From Acidobacteriota bacterium (GTDB taxonomy: Bacteria > Acidobacteriota > Terriglobia > Terriglobales > Acidobacteriaceae): 64,000 bases of DNA. Below, in pieces: positions 42,540-52,076 of this stretch. The stretch's first letter is position 1; each line of letters begins with the position of its first letter. The notes below the pieces were generated by a model. That model saw only the letters and a program-made list of their open reading frames with translations, was not told where the DNA came from and did not search any database. The DNA lies in contig JAEYQK010000081.1 in NCBI GenBank assembly GCA_023410055.1, forward strand, positions 1 to 64,000, written 5' to 3'. Position numbers and translations under genes: made by a program.

Positions 42540-43655
42540 ATGAACACGGACATCAGCGCCACCGAATCGTCTCTGCCAGAGAACTTCGTCGTCGAAGTGT
42601 TCTCTGAGCTATCGCAGAAGACCATTCAGGAGCGCTGGCAGGCGGTGAATGTCATCCTTCGCCTGAGCATGCTCGCTGGTCTGCAAATGCAGCTCGATGC
42701 GGCACTGATTTTGCTGTGTGATCTGGCCGCCGAAGTCGTCCAGTATGACGGCGTGGTCGTTTGTTTCTCGGATGAGAATTCTGATGACGCCCAGTTGCGA
42801 GTCGCCCGCGGTATTCAGAACGTCAACTCCGAGTTGCTGTCACGCGGTAATGTGCTGAATGTATGGAGTGCAAAGTACAGCAGGCCGATGCTGGTGAACC
42901 CCTGGCCCGGCTCGCCGGCGAATACGTTTCTCGAATCCTTGCAGGTACGCTCGGGTTTAGTTGTGCCTTTGTTCGTCAGCAATCGAGTCATGGGATCCCT
43001 TCAGCTGTTTTCGACCAAGGCAGACGCATTCACCACCGAGGATGCTCAGCTTCTATGGGTGATGTCGCTAGTAGCCGAGTCCCTGCTGAGCCGTGATTAC
43101 GCCAATGACGGTCTTATACGGCTGGCATTTACTGACTATCTGACAAATCTCAAGACACGCGGTTACTTCGAGCAGCAACTCGAACTTGAGATCAAACGTT
43201 CTGAGCGCAAGAAGACGTCGTTTGCCCTTCTGATGATCGACATTGACTTCTTCAAAAGCCTGAATGACCGGTTTGGACACCGCGCCGGAGACCAGGTTTT
43301 GAGGGACGTGGCTTCCATTCTGATGCGTGACATGCGTGAGGTTGATACGGTTGCGCGTTACGGTGGCGAGGAGTTCGTGATCATTTTGCCCGAGACTGGC
43401 GGCACAGGGGCAAAGCTGGTTGCGGAACGCTTGCGCCGCTCGGTTGAAAACGCCAAGTTTTTTGCTGGATCCCCAGGGGCGGTCGAAAGGCTTTCTATCA
43501 GCATTGGAATTGCGGTATTCGATGAAGACGCGCAATTCCGACGCGATTTGATCGAGAACGCCGACGCGGCACTTTATTTTGCCAAGTCGCACGGACGCAA
43601 CCGCGTCGTGCTCTACCGTGATGTAGCGCGGATCCAGGGTAAACAGGCTGGCTAA
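42540..43655 (+). CDS. GAF-GGDEF diguanylate cyclase
   Basis: A 371-residue soluble protein: N-terminal helical region, GAF domain (about residues 40-190, with PMLVNPWPGSPANTF and SGLVVPLFVSNRVMGSLQL), then a GGDEF domain. The active site is GGEEF at 275-279, with the metal Asp in LLMIDIDFFKSLND; an RxxD product-inhibition site (Arg266-Asp269) lies five residues upstream. It should therefore be an active, feedback-inhibited cyclic di-GMP synthase. ATG 42540 has GGAAG 6 bases before it. The nearby kinase also carries GAF, suggesting common sensory input. Confidence 0.94.
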   Translation: MNTDISATESSLPENFVVEVFSELSQKTIQERWQAVNVILRLSMLAGLQMQLDAALILLCDLAAEVVQYDGVVVCFSDENSDDAQLRVARGIQNVNSELLSRGNVLNVWSAKYSRPMLVNPWPGSPANTFLESLQVRSGLVVPLFVSNRVMGSLQLFSTKADAFTTEDAQLLWVMSLVAESLLSRDYANDGLIRLAFTDYLTNLKTRGYFEQQLELEIKRSERKKTSFALLMIDIDFFKSLNDRFGHRAGDQVLRDVASILMRDMREVDTVARYGGEEFVIILPETGGTGAKLVAERLRRSVENAKFFAGSPGAVERLSISIGIAVFDEDAQFRRDLIENADAALYFAKSHGRNRVVLYRDVARIQGKQAG

Positions 43656-43661
43656 CGTCGC

Positions 43662-45251
43662 TCAGGCGCGCGGACGCGTACCGTTCCCAGAGCCGTTCTT
43701 TCTTGCGGCCCTCGCCGCCAACTCCATCTCCACTACGTGCTGCATTTCCTCTGCCGGGGCCGGCTTGCCTGTCCACAACTCAAACTGCCGCACACCCTGC
43801 TGCACGAACATCTCAATTCCAGGAATAATCAGCGCTCCGGCAGCACGGGCCATCTTCACCAGTGGCGTTTCGGCTGGCGTGTAGACCATGTCGAAGAGGT
43901 ACCTGGTCTTAATCTCATTCTCGTTGAGAGGAGAAAGTTTAGCCATGCTTCCCTCCATCCCAAGCGGAGTAGCGTTGATGATCACGTCAAACGTATATTT
44001 CTTCAACTCGGAGCGCTTGACGTACTTTGCTTTTGCCTGTTTTGCCAGTTTCTGACCGGTGGGAGCGGTTCGATTCATGACAAATACGTTCGCACCTTTA
44101 TCCTTGAGTGCGAACACAGCCGAACGGGCAGCCCCGCCTGCACCGATCACCAGGATCTTCGCGCCTGATAATTGCAATCGTTTCTCCAGCGGACGCACGA
44201 TTCCGGCAACATCGGTATTGAACCCGTAAATCTTTCCCTCGGCACCGCGAACGACTGTATTGCAGGCTCCTACGCGGGTGGTGATGACATCCGTGTTGTC
44301 GAGATGCTCAACTATTTCCTGCTTATAGGGCAGCGTTACGCTCGCTCCGTTCACCGGAATGTCCCGCATGCTATCAAGCAGGTCGTCGAGCTTCTTGGCG
44401 TGCAGGGCGAGATACACGGCATTGACATTTTCGCGTCGGAACGCCGCATTCATCATCGCAGGTGAGAGCGAGTGAGAGACGGGATCGCCTGCCACACCGT
44501 ACACCCTGGTCGCGGCATCAACTTGCTCGATGCGATATTTGTCCCGCAGAGTGCGAAAACAAACCTGGCCTGGGGCAGTTTCCTCTCCGGGTGTTGCAGC
44601 GGCAAACGTAAACACGCTCCCCGCACGCAGACCGAGTACCCGGCTGATGATTCCCTGCTCTCCCATGCACAGTCCCACAACAGAATGTGTGTAACTCTTG
44701 TCGTTGAGGAACTTAACCATGGTCACGTTGTCATAGAGCCGGGTGGCGGTGGAGACGACCTTGTAGTAGTCCGCCGTGACTTCCTGCATTCGGGCAAAGG
44801 TCTCTTCTAATTTCCGCGTGGCACGGAAGTCGTGATACGACAAAACGACGGCGCACTTGGAACGGAGCCGCTGCCATTCGGCAGGTTTTATTGCCTCTGC
44901 CGTCTCAAGTTCCACATCGACGAGTTGGCATCCGGTTGCGGCTGCCTTCGTCAGAACCTCGATTTGCGAGGCCACGGAACCCTTGAAACGACCGCCATTC
45001 GCAGCTCGACGGCAGGTTCCAATCGCAATGGCATCCGGATGTAACTCAAAGAAACGCTTGAGCTTAGGAAGGGCGAGGGCGGGCTGCTTGAGATAATCCA
45101 GCCGGAACTCGAGAAAGGAGTTTTCGCGAACAATAGCTTCCGCTTTGTCCAGCATCTCAGCCGGATCATCACCGAGAACTGCCACGCACACGCGTGGTAG
45201 TCGAAGGGGTAGCAAGCGGCCAGTCATCAAGGTTGAGGTCTGTGATTTCAT
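43662..45251 (-). CDS. aroDE: Fused 3-dehydroquinate dehydratase / shikimate dehydrogenase
   Basis: A 529-residue two-domain enzyme for steps three and four of aromatic amino-acid synthesis. Residues about 18-240 are type I dehydroquinase: Glu in SFLEFRLDYLK, His in VVLSYHDFRAT and Schiff-base Lys in DYYKVVSTAT. Residues about 255-515 are shikimate dehydrogenase: SHSLSPAMMNAAFR, catalytic Lys in VTLPYKQEI, Asp in YGFNTDVAGI and the NADP fold LVIGAGGAARSAV. Plants and some bacteria carry the same AroD-AroE fusion. The gene converges with the GGDEF gene, six bases apart. Confidence 0.95.
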   Translation of the reverse strand: MKSQTSTLMTGRLLPLRLPRVCVAVLGDDPAEMLDKAEAIVRENSFLEFRLDYLKQPALALPKLKRFFELHPDAIAIGTCRRAANGGRFKGSVASQIEVLTKAAATGCQLVDVELETAEAIKPAEWQRLRSKCAVVLSYHDFRATRKLEETFARMQEVTADYYKVVSTATRLYDNVTMVKFLNDKSYTHSVVGLCMGEQGIISRVLGLRAGSVFTFAAATPGEETAPGQVCFRTLRDKYRIEQVDAATRVYGVAGDPVSHSLSPAMMNAAFRRENVNAVYLALHAKKLDDLLDSMRDIPVNGASVTLPYKQEIVEHLDNTDVITTRVGACNTVVRGAEGKIYGFNTDVAGIVRPLEKRLQLSGAKILVIGAGGAARSAVFALKDKGANVFVMNRTAPTGQKLAKQAKAKYVKRSELKKYTFDVIINATPLGMEGSMAKLSPLNENEIKTRYLFDMVYTPAETPLVKMARAAGALIIPGIEMFVQQGVRQFELWTGKPAPAEEMQHVVEMELAARAARKNGSGNGTRPRA

Positions 45252-45522
45252 AAAAGGTGCAGCGGCGCCATCTTACTGTTGCACCATAACGGATGCAATA
45301 GCAGATTTTCGATGAAATCGTGCAGACAATTGCACTTTCGTACCTTGAGGGTAAACATCTCGCTATTGACCCGCAGTTACAGCTTTGCTACGGTTCGAGC
45401 CGAAGTGGATTTTTCCCCTGTTCCGGGAATTCCCGCCAAGTTGCGGAAACTGAACAAAGTAAGGGGATTAGGCTTTAGCTTCGGGGGGCGGACCGGTATC
45501 GGTGTGTCCGGTGGAGGGAGTA

Positions 45523-46473
45523 ATGAAGAGGTTTTTTGCTGCTTTACTGTTGCTAGGGACGGGGTTTGTGTCGGCTCAAGATGGAGCGAAGACTTCGCCC
45601 TTGGGCGTCGCCCCCGGCCCTACGAATGCAACGGTGACTGAGAAACTGTATCCTGTGACACGTTCCGACGTGTACTGTTCCGGGTTCATGACCAAGCAAC
45701 CGGTTTCAAAGACAAATTTCGTGGCAGGAGGGCTAAACACCCCGTACGAAACTCGTTTTGCCGATGGGGATTATATCTTCCTCAAGGGTACTAGCACCCA
45801 GCCAGGCGAACTTGTCAGTGTTATTCGCGAGGTGCGCAATCCCGACGATTTCGAAATGTATCCCGGGACCAAGGTACTGTTGAAGGAAGCGGGTCAGCCC
45901 TACTTCGACATCGGCTACGCACGGGTTGTGGAACTTCGTGGCGAGTCTACTGTGGCTCGAGTGGAGTTCGTATGCCAACCGATCCTGCCCGGAGACATCG
46001 TCCTCCCGTTCGTGGAACGTCCGATGATTACCGCTCGTCCCACATCTACGATGGATCGATTCCCTGCGGATAAGCCGACACTCCAGGGCAGAGTAGCCAT
46101 GACCCAGCACTTTGACCAGCTCGCTTCGGCGGGAAGCAAGCTGTACATCGATATTGGCTTAGAAAAAGGGGTCAAGTGCGGCGACTATTTCCGGGTTACT
46201 AGAACCTACTCGCCTAAGGCGAACGATAAGGCTGACACTGAGGCATTCTCTGACGTGGTCGTGGAAGACACACAAAAGACTTCTCCTCGGGTACCGAAAT
46301 CGGAGAGGGCCAGGGTACTTCCACGGAAGTTACTGGGAGAAATCATCATCCTGAATGTAACGCCGACCAGTGCGACTGGCATGGTGACTTTCGGGCTGGA
46401 AGAGATTCACGTGGGTGACATGGTTGAACTAGAACCTCCTCAAGAAGCGTCTTCGGGAACGGGATCCAATTAA
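45523..46473 (+). CDS. Exported protein of unknown function
   Basis: A 316-residue protein with a clear signal peptide (MKRFFAALLLLGTGFVSAQ) and strong ribosome-binding site GGAGGGAG just before ATG 45523. I do not recognise the family. The mature part is beta-rich, with DVYCSGFMTKQPVSKTNFV near the start, followed by ADGDYIFLKGTSTQPGELVSV. A C-terminal repeat has GDYFRVTRTY and LLGEIIILNVTPTSATGMVT ending in GLEEIHVGDMVE; the spacing resembles the C-terminal beta-barrel of FlgT. Two Cys residues (about 58 and 153, plus one at 225) could form a disulfide. A terminator follows at once. Confidence 0.72.
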   Translation: MKRFFAALLLLGTGFVSAQDGAKTSPLGVAPGPTNATVTEKLYPVTRSDVYCSGFMTKQPVSKTNFVAGGLNTPYETRFADGDYIFLKGTSTQPGELVSVIREVRNPDDFEMYPGTKVLLKEAGQPYFDIGYARVVELRGESTVARVEFVCQPILPGDIVLPFVERPMITARPTSTMDRFPADKPTLQGRVAMTQHFDQLASAGSKLYIDIGLEKGVKCGDYFRVTRTYSPKANDKADTEAFSDVVVEDTQKTSPRVPKSERARVLPRKLLGEIIILNVTPTSATGMVTFGLEEIHVGDMVELEPPQEASSGTGSN

Positions 46474-46494
46474 CCTCCACAATTTCCTCGTATT

Positions 46495-46522
46495 GGGACG
46501 CTTCGGCGTCCCGTTTTTTTTT
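46495..46522 (+). terminator. Intrinsic terminator upstream of ddl
   Basis: GGGACG-CTTCGG-CGTCCC followed by G and nine T. A textbook rho-independent terminator with a CTTCGG-type loop, 22 bases after the exported protein's stop codon. Confidence 0.95.
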
Positions 46523-46569
46523 GCGTCTACCTTTGCGATTGCGCAAACTTTCAATTTATTCTCTCGAAC

Positions 46570-47757
46570 ATGGACAAGATCAGAGTCGGCATTCTTTTTG
46601 GCGGTAGAAGCGGTGAGCACGAGGTTTCGTTACTGTCAGCGGCTTCCGTGATGAACGCGATTGACAAGAACAAGTACGAGGTCGTTCCGATAGGCATCAC
46701 GAAGGAAGGCCACTGGCTGACGGCAAGCGATGCTGAACGACTGCTCAACGGCGAGGCGAGACAGAAGGCAAAGCAGCTACGCGCGGGCGATCCGGCGGCC
46801 ACGGCGGGTGCAGCCGTGCTCCAGAATGGAGAGGCCGTGCTGGTTCCACCGGTGCCGGCAAGCGAGCATACGTCGTTGCTGCCATTCCAGACGGATTCCG
46901 TCGAGGGCCGTCGAGCGAGCGACCATCCGATCACGGTCGACGTGATCTTCCCTGTGCTGCACGGGACATTCGGTGAAGACGGAACGATCCAGGGACTGCT
47001 GGAGCTCGCTGATATCGCTTACGTCGGATCGGGCGTGCTTGGCTCGGCCGCGGGCATGGACAAAGACGTCATGAAGGCTCTGTTCAGGTACGCAGGTTTG
47101 CCCATCGTCAAGCACGTCACGATCATCCGCACGGAGTGGGAGCGCGACCCGGCAGCAGTCGAGAAGCGAATCGAGGCGGAGCTGAAGTATCCGGTGTTCG
47201 TGAAGCCGGCGAATCTGGGCAGCTCGGTAGGTATTTCGAAGGCCCACAATCACGATGAGCTTGGTCCGGCGATCAAAGAGGCAGCGCAGTTTGACCGCAA
47301 GATCGTAATCGAAGAAGGGGTCGGCGGAAAGAAGAAGGCGCGGGAACTGGAATGCGCCGTCCTCGGCAACGATGATGCAAAGGCCTCGATCGTCGGCGAA
47401 GTCGTTCCGATCAAAGAATTCTACGATTACGCCGCGAAGTATCTCGAAGAAGGCTCGGAGCTGATTATTCCGGCAAAGCTCACGGAGGAACAATCAAACG
47501 CCGTTCGTGAAATGGCGGTGAAGGCGTTCAAAGCCTGCGATTGTGCCGGTCTATCGCGCGTCGATTTCCTCATGGATCCGATTACGGACGAGCTGTTCAT
47601 CAACGAGATCAACACGCTCCCAGGCTTCACGTCCATTAGCATGTATCCGAAGCTTTGGGGCGCCACGGGAGTCGGCTACTCCGAGTTGATCGATGAGCTG
47701 CTTCAGTTGGCGATGGCGCGCCATCAAGAGAAGAAGCGGAACAAGTACACAAAGTAG
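46570..47757 (+). CDS. ddl: D-alanine--D-alanine ligase
   Basis: A 395-residue ATP-grasp ligase joining two D-alanines for peptidoglycan. It opens KIRVGILFGGRSGEHEVSLL, with Glu and Ser of the substrate site. LHGTFGEDGTIQGLLEL and YPVFVKPANLGSSVGISKA are central; EFYDYAAKYLEE is the omega loop with Tyr, as in enzymes making D-Ala-D-Ala rather than D-Ala-D-Lac. Metal ligands lie in FINEINTLPGFT. It is slightly longer than E. coli Ddl (about 306-364) because of an insertion at residues 60-120. It starts just after a terminator, so it has its own promoter. Confidence 0.95.
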   Translation: MDKIRVGILFGGRSGEHEVSLLSAASVMNAIDKNKYEVVPIGITKEGHWLTASDAERLLNGEARQKAKQLRAGDPAATAGAAVLQNGEAVLVPPVPASEHTSLLPFQTDSVEGRRASDHPITVDVIFPVLHGTFGEDGTIQGLLELADIAYVGSGVLGSAAGMDKDVMKALFRYAGLPIVKHVTIIRTEWERDPAAVEKRIEAELKYPVFVKPANLGSSVGISKAHNHDELGPAIKEAAQFDRKIVIEEGVGGKKKARELECAVLGNDDAKASIVGEVVPIKEFYDYAAKYLEEGSELIIPAKLTEEQSNAVREMAVKAFKACDCAGLSRVDFLMDPITDELFINEINTLPGFTSISMYPKLWGATGVGYSELIDELLQLAMARHQEKKRNKYTK

Positions 47758-47791
47758 TACGGGTGATTTCGTGATTGGGTGATGAAAAGAC

Positions 47792-47819
47792 AAGCCCCCT
47801 CTCGTTTGAAAGGGGGCTT
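47792..47819. terminator. Bidirectional terminator between ddl and the DUF4097 gene
   Basis: A 9-base stem, AAGCCCCCT / AGGGGGCTT, between the convergent genes, with CTCGTTTTG on one side and GTCTTTT on the other, so it can serve both. Confidence 0.8.
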
Positions 47820-47835
47820 CTCGTTTTGCAATCTC

Positions 47836-48612
47836 CTAAAGGCCCTTGGCTCCGCCGTGGATTGAGATGCCACCGTTTACGCTATTGAGTTCAACGCGTG
47901 CACTGCCCGATCCCAAAGTGGTGTCAAGGCTCGATCCGACCGGGAAATGGTTCTTGACTGGCAGTCCCATGTTGCTGCTGATATGGCCGTTGACGGTGTT
48001 GGCAGTTAACCGGGCGCTGGCGTCGCGAGGCAATGTGAGCTCGACGCTGCCATTGACGGTCGAGAGCTTCACCCGGTTGCTACCGGAAAGCTCGGCGGCC
48101 TCGCAATCAACAACGCCGTTGACGGTGGAGAGCTCCATGTCTGCAGTTAAGGCGCGGCCCATAACCTTGCCGTTGACGGACGAAATCCTTACGTTGCCCT
48201 TAATGCCATTCACCTCGACGCTTCCGTTAACGGTATCGACCTTGTCGAGGCTGGCGGTACGCGGTACGCGAATTTCGTAGTCCACGGATCCGGGATTGTT
48301 GTTGTTACCGCTGGGCATTTCGGTCTTGATGCTGACCGAGTCTTTGCTTGCGTTGACGACGATTTGCAACCGGGCAAGCTTTTCCTGGGTATTTGCGTGC
48401 TTCGTTGCCAGCACCTGAACTTCGTTGCGATCCCATCCTGAGATCTCGACGCTGCCGTTGACGTTGCTGAGCGAGACTCGAGGGTTCGACGATACGGGGT
48501 AGGTCTTCTCGAACCTCTCATTGAAATCTGCTGCGAAGACTGGCGCGGCCGCCAAGATCGCTCCCAGCAATATGCCCAAGGCCATGGCCCTGCGGGAAAA
48601 CTTTCCTTTCAT
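47836..48612 (-). CDS. Exported DUF4097-family beta-helix protein
   Basis: A 258-residue protein with signal peptide (MKGKFSRRAMALGILLGAIL, cleaved near VFAAD) and a DUF4097-like right-handed repeat domain. The motif VNGSVE or close variants (NVNGSVEIS, TVNGSVEVN, SVNGKVMG, TVNGVVDC, TVNGSVELT, TVNGHISS, SVNGGISI) recurs about every 20-25 residues. AAGGAGA precedes ATG 48612 by 8 bases. Function of the family is unknown; it is usually cell-envelope linked and often found near sigma/anti-sigma genes. It is convergent with ddl. Confidence 0.85.
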   Translation of the reverse strand: MKGKFSRRAMALGILLGAILAAAPVFAADFNERFEKTYPVSSNPRVSLSNVNGSVEISGWDRNEVQVLATKHANTQEKLARLQIVVNASKDSVSIKTEMPSGNNNNPGSVDYEIRVPRTASLDKVDTVNGSVEVNGIKGNVRISSVNGKVMGRALTADMELSTVNGVVDCEAAELSGSNRVKLSTVNGSVELTLPRDASARLTANTVNGHISSNMGLPVKNHFPVGSSLDTTLGSGSARVELNSVNGGISIHGGAKGL

Positions 48613-48723
48613 GATCAACTCTCCTTATGACGATAGACGGCTCTGCTCCGAATTTGTGAGTCCAATCGTTATACGTACCGAAGAAGAGGTTAGTTCCGAG
48701 TGGCCGGGGTTTGAGATCCTTTC

Positions 48724-48752
48724 TTTAAACGCTGATTTCAGAGCTGTACAAT
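48724..48752 (+). promoter_or_regulatory. Possible promoter of the TonB-domain gene
   Basis: TACAAT at 48747-48752 lies just 6 bases before ATG 48759, with a weak TTTAAA 17 bases further upstream. If used, the message would begin at or near the ATG, as suggested for the toxin-antitoxin pair. No Shine-Dalgarno precedes this ATG. Confidence 0.4.
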
Positions 48753-48758
48753 GCGTGG

Positions 48759-49580
48759 ATGATTCGCCAGCTCATTCTGTTGTTCATGACTCTCGCCGCG
48801 TTTCTTCCCGCGTTCGCCTCGGACGCCGATTTACAGCAGCAGTTGAGTGGTGTCTGCAAGGACAGCATCTTTGTTCTTCGTCAGCCGGATGCGTCGAAAG
48901 ACATCGAGTTTGACTCGCAAGGGAACCGGCTGGGCACGCCGAAGCCCGCGTACTGGTTCGAGAATGCAGCGTTTCGATGCTCGAAGGTTGCGGCAAAGAA
49001 TGGGGACGTGCGCTTCGAGGGGCAGCGGCTTGTGCTGGAGTACGATGTTTCCCAGAAAGACTTCGTGCCAAGGTTGCTCGGCAAGAAGGTTCGCGTGATG
49101 ATCAAGAACCCAGGTGAATCGGCTCAACTTACAGCGGTACTGAGAAAGCTGTTCCTGGCTAAGGACGAGAACGTGCGCGACGCGGCCCCGGACTATTGGC
49201 AGAGATTCCTGCATCCGGAGTTGCGCGATGCCGTGCGCGCCGAATACAAGCTTCCTAAGGACGAACCCAAGGTCCGAGTCGTGCCCAATCAGACGCCGAA
49301 TAAACCGGACGGAACAACCCCGCCTAAGGCGCTATATGATCCAGATCCGCGATATCCAAAACTGGCACAAAAAGAGAACAAGCAGGCTGTGTCAGTGCTG
49401 TGGGTAGTCATCGACAGGAATGGTAGTCCCACCGCAGTCACTGTTGTCCGTCCCGCAGGGAACGGCTTCGACGACATGGCGGCGGAAGCTGTTAAGGGAT
49501 GGAAGTTCCAACCGGCAACGAAGGAGGGCTTTCCTGTTCCCGTTCAAGTGAAAATTGAAGTGAACTTCCGTCTGTACTGA
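48759..49580 (+). CDS. Exported TonB C-terminal-domain protein
   Basis: A 273-residue protein with a signal peptide (MIRQLILLFMTLAAFLPAFA) and a C-terminal TonB-like domain (residues about 195-273): PDPRYPKLAQKENKQAVSVL, then VVIDRNGSPTAVTVVRP and AVKGWKFQPATKEGFPVPV. Unlike classical TonB it has a cleavable signal rather than a membrane anchor, which is common in acidobacterial proteins and casts doubt on an energy-coupling role. Residues 25-160 form an unknown domain with a Cys pair (C33, C73). It is divergent from the DUF4097 gene. Confidence 0.8.
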   Translation: MIRQLILLFMTLAAFLPAFASDADLQQQLSGVCKDSIFVLRQPDASKDIEFDSQGNRLGTPKPAYWFENAAFRCSKVAAKNGDVRFEGQRLVLEYDVSQKDFVPRLLGKKVRVMIKNPGESAQLTAVLRKLFLAKDENVRDAAPDYWQRFLHPELRDAVRAEYKLPKDEPKVRVVPNQTPNKPDGTTPPKALYDPDPRYPKLAQKENKQAVSVLWVVIDRNGSPTAVTVVRPAGNGFDDMAAEAVKGWKFQPATKEGFPVPVQVKIEVNFRLY

Positions 49581-49706
49581 GAGTTTTGCGTTAGTTTATG
49601 CGGGAACTCTCGTCGCGTTCGCGGGGTCTAGTCAGGTGTGCAGAGACGAACCGGCCACGTTTGTGGCGGCTGGACATCGTAATTCCTCAGCGTAGCGGAG
49701 AAGCCT

Positions 49707-49907
49707 ATGGCGTTAGCCTGGTTGGTCGAATGCAAAACATGCTTGCTGCGGTTTGCGATCAAGCCGCGTGAAGTTGCTGCGGGCAAGAGCACGGAGTTGC
49801 TGGCGGAATGTGACGCTGGCAGGTTCGAGTGTCCGCACTGTCACGAAGTTCATGAGTACACCAAGGATGACTACATTCCGGGAGAGGGACGCATTCATCC
49901 CCAGTGA
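49707..49907 (+). CDS. Small zinc-ribbon protein
   Basis: A 66-residue protein with two CxxC knuckles, C9/C12 (VECKTCLLRF) and C42/C45 (FECPHCHEVHEY), the layout of a zinc ribbon. GGAG lies 6 bases before the ATG. No partner is evident; it lies between the TonB-domain and M13 peptidase genes. Function unknown. Confidence 0.7.
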   Translation: MALAWLVECKTCLLRFAIKPREVAAGKSTELLAECDAGRFECPHCHEVHEYTKDDYIPGEGRIHPQ

Positions 49908-50003
49908 TGCGCTCGGTTTTCCCACAAATACTGCTATCTTTCCCTTCCAAGAACCGTCTAACCTTTTTGGTCTTTGGCCAGTGCGCCTGATTCTGGAGAA
50001 AAG

Positions 50004-52061
50004 ATGAAATTTCTACGCAACACTCGCGTTCTTCTGCTTGTCGTCTTCTCACTCGCCGCGTTAGCCCAGACGCCGCAACCAGCAACAGCTCATGGTATTG
50101 CCTCCCAGAACATGGACCGGTCCGTGAGGCCGGGCGACAACTTCTTTGACTACTCGAACGGTAGCTGGGTAAAGCGGACGGAGATTCCGGCGGATCGCGC
50201 GGCGGTCGGTGTGTTTAGCGAGCTGGCGGATCGCGCCAACAAGCAGACGGTCACGCTGATCGAAGAGGCTGCGCAGCAGAAAGCGCCGGCGGGTTCGAAC
50301 ACCCGCAAGATCGCCGATCTGTACAAGTCCTACATGGACGAGGCGACGATCGAGAAGAAGGGGCTGGAGCCGCTGAAGCCGTATCTACAGGCAATTGCGG
50401 CAATCAAGAGCAAGCGAGAGTTGGCGCGGGCGTTGGGGCAGAGCTTGCGTGCGGACGTCGATCCGCTGAACAACACGAACTACCACACGGCGAACATCTT
50501 CGGTCTGTGGACCGCGCCGGGTTTTGAAGACCCCGATCACTACAATGCCTATTTGCTGCAGGGCGGACTGACGCTGCCCGACCGTGAGTATTACCTATCC
50601 AACAGCGCGCAAACGCAGGACCTGCGGAAGAAGTTCCAGGCACATGTTGCGGCGATGATGAAGCTCGCCGGATTCGATCAGCCTGAGGCGCGTGCGGCGC
50701 GCATCGTCGAACTGGAACACGCAATCGCCGAGAAGCACATTCCGCTGGTCGAGAACGAAGACATCCACAAGGCGAACGATACGTGGACGCAAGCTGATTT
50801 CATGGCGAAGGCACCCGGCCTCGATTGGACCGAGTTCTTTGCCGGAGCCAATCTGACAAAGCAGCAGAAGTTCATAGTGTGGCAGCCGACGGCGTTTGCG
50901 GGAGAGTCGGCGCTGGTGGCATCGGCGCCGTTGGAGAGCTGGAAAGATTGGCTGGCGTTCCACATTATCGAGCAGTACGGAGGCGTGCTGCCGAAGGCCA
51001 TCGTTGACGAGCGCTTTGCGTTTTTCGGCAACGAGATGTCGGGAGCGACGGAGCAGCGTCCGCGATGGCAACGCGGCGTGAACGTCGTGAATGCGTTACT
51101 GGGAGACGCGGTCGGCCAGATCTATGCGAAGCGGTATTTTTCGCCCGAGGCGAAAGCAGAGGCGCAAACGATGGTCAGCAACATCATCGAGGCGTTTCGA
51201 AAGCGCATCGACGCGCTGACATGGATGGCTCCGCAGACGAAGACGGAAGCGAAGGCCAAGCTCAACACGCTGTATGTCGGGATTGGGTATCCGGAGACGT
51301 GGCGCGATTACTCGCAATACGAGGTAAAGGCTGACGATGCGTTTGGGAATCTGTGGCGCGCTGATCTGTTCGAGTACCAGAGAAATCTTAATCGTCTGGG
51401 CGGGCCGGTGGATCGGCATGAGTGGTCGATGACGCCGCAGACGGTGAATGCGGTCAACCTGCCACTGCAGAATGCGCTGAACTTCCCGGCGGCGGTCCTG
51501 CAACCGCCGTTCTTCGATCCGAAAGCTCCGGCGGCCGCGAACTACGGCGCTATCGGCACGATCATTGGGCACGAGATCAGTCATTCGTTCGACACGCTCG
51601 GCAGTACATTCGACGCAACCGGCCGAGTTCGAAACTGGTGGACAGACGCCGACCTGGCGCACTTCAACCAGGTCACGCAGGCACTGGCGAAGCAGTACGA
51701 TCAGTACAAACCCTTCCCTGACCTCGGGCTAAATGGCCAGCAGACGCTGGCAGAGAACATCGCCGACGTGGCTGGAATAGCATCAGCGCTCGATGGCTAC
51801 ACTGCGTCACTCAACGGCAAACCGGGGCCGGAGCAAAGCGGTTTTACGGCAGTGCAGCAGTTCTTCATTGCCTTTGGACAGAACTGGGCATCGAAGACGC
51901 GCGAGGCCGCGCTGCGTCAGCAGGTGGCCACTGACCCACATTCGCCCGCTGAGTTTCGCTCGGCCACGGTTCGCAACATCGACGCGTGGTATCCGGCCTT
52001 CGATGTGAAGCCAGATGAAAAGCTGTATCTGGCTCCGGATAGTCGCGTGAGAATCTGGTAA
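50004..52061 (+). CDS. Exported M13-family metallopeptidase
   Basis: A 685-residue zinc endopeptidase of the neprilysin/PepO family, with a signal peptide (MKFLRNTRVLLLVVFSLAAL). N-terminal features are RPGDNFFDYSNGSWVKR. The zinc site is HEISH at 523-527, with the third ligand Glu584 in ENIADVAG (Asp588 assists). NAYYxP is represented by TVNAVNLP, with the family's C-terminal RSATVRNIDAWYPAFDV. ATG 50004 has GGAG 6 bases upstream. A terminator follows directly. Role: degradation of peptides in the periplasm or outside. Confidence 0.94.
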   Translation: MKFLRNTRVLLLVVFSLAALAQTPQPATAHGIASQNMDRSVRPGDNFFDYSNGSWVKRTEIPADRAAVGVFSELADRANKQTVTLIEEAAQQKAPAGSNTRKIADLYKSYMDEATIEKKGLEPLKPYLQAIAAIKSKRELARALGQSLRADVDPLNNTNYHTANIFGLWTAPGFEDPDHYNAYLLQGGLTLPDREYYLSNSAQTQDLRKKFQAHVAAMMKLAGFDQPEARAARIVELEHAIAEKHIPLVENEDIHKANDTWTQADFMAKAPGLDWTEFFAGANLTKQQKFIVWQPTAFAGESALVASAPLESWKDWLAFHIIEQYGGVLPKAIVDERFAFFGNEMSGATEQRPRWQRGVNVVNALLGDAVGQIYAKRYFSPEAKAEAQTMVSNIIEAFRKRIDALTWMAPQTKTEAKAKLNTLYVGIGYPETWRDYSQYEVKADDAFGNLWRADLFEYQRNLNRLGGPVDRHEWSMTPQTVNAVNLPLQNALNFPAAVLQPPFFDPKAPAAANYGAIGTIIGHEISHSFDTLGSTFDATGRVRNWWTDADLAHFNQVTQALAKQYDQYKPFPDLGLNGQQTLAENIADVAGIASALDGYTASLNGKPGPEQSGFTAVQQFFIAFGQNWASKTREAALRQQVATDPHSPAEFRSATVRNIDAWYPAFDVKPDEKLYLAPDSRVRIW

Positions 52062-52076
52062 CGAGAACGCAAACCG

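Noticed and set aside
45252..45522. Possible riboswitch in the leader of the exported unknown protein
   Set aside because: The 271-base gap has some pairing potential but no motif of a known class was recognised.
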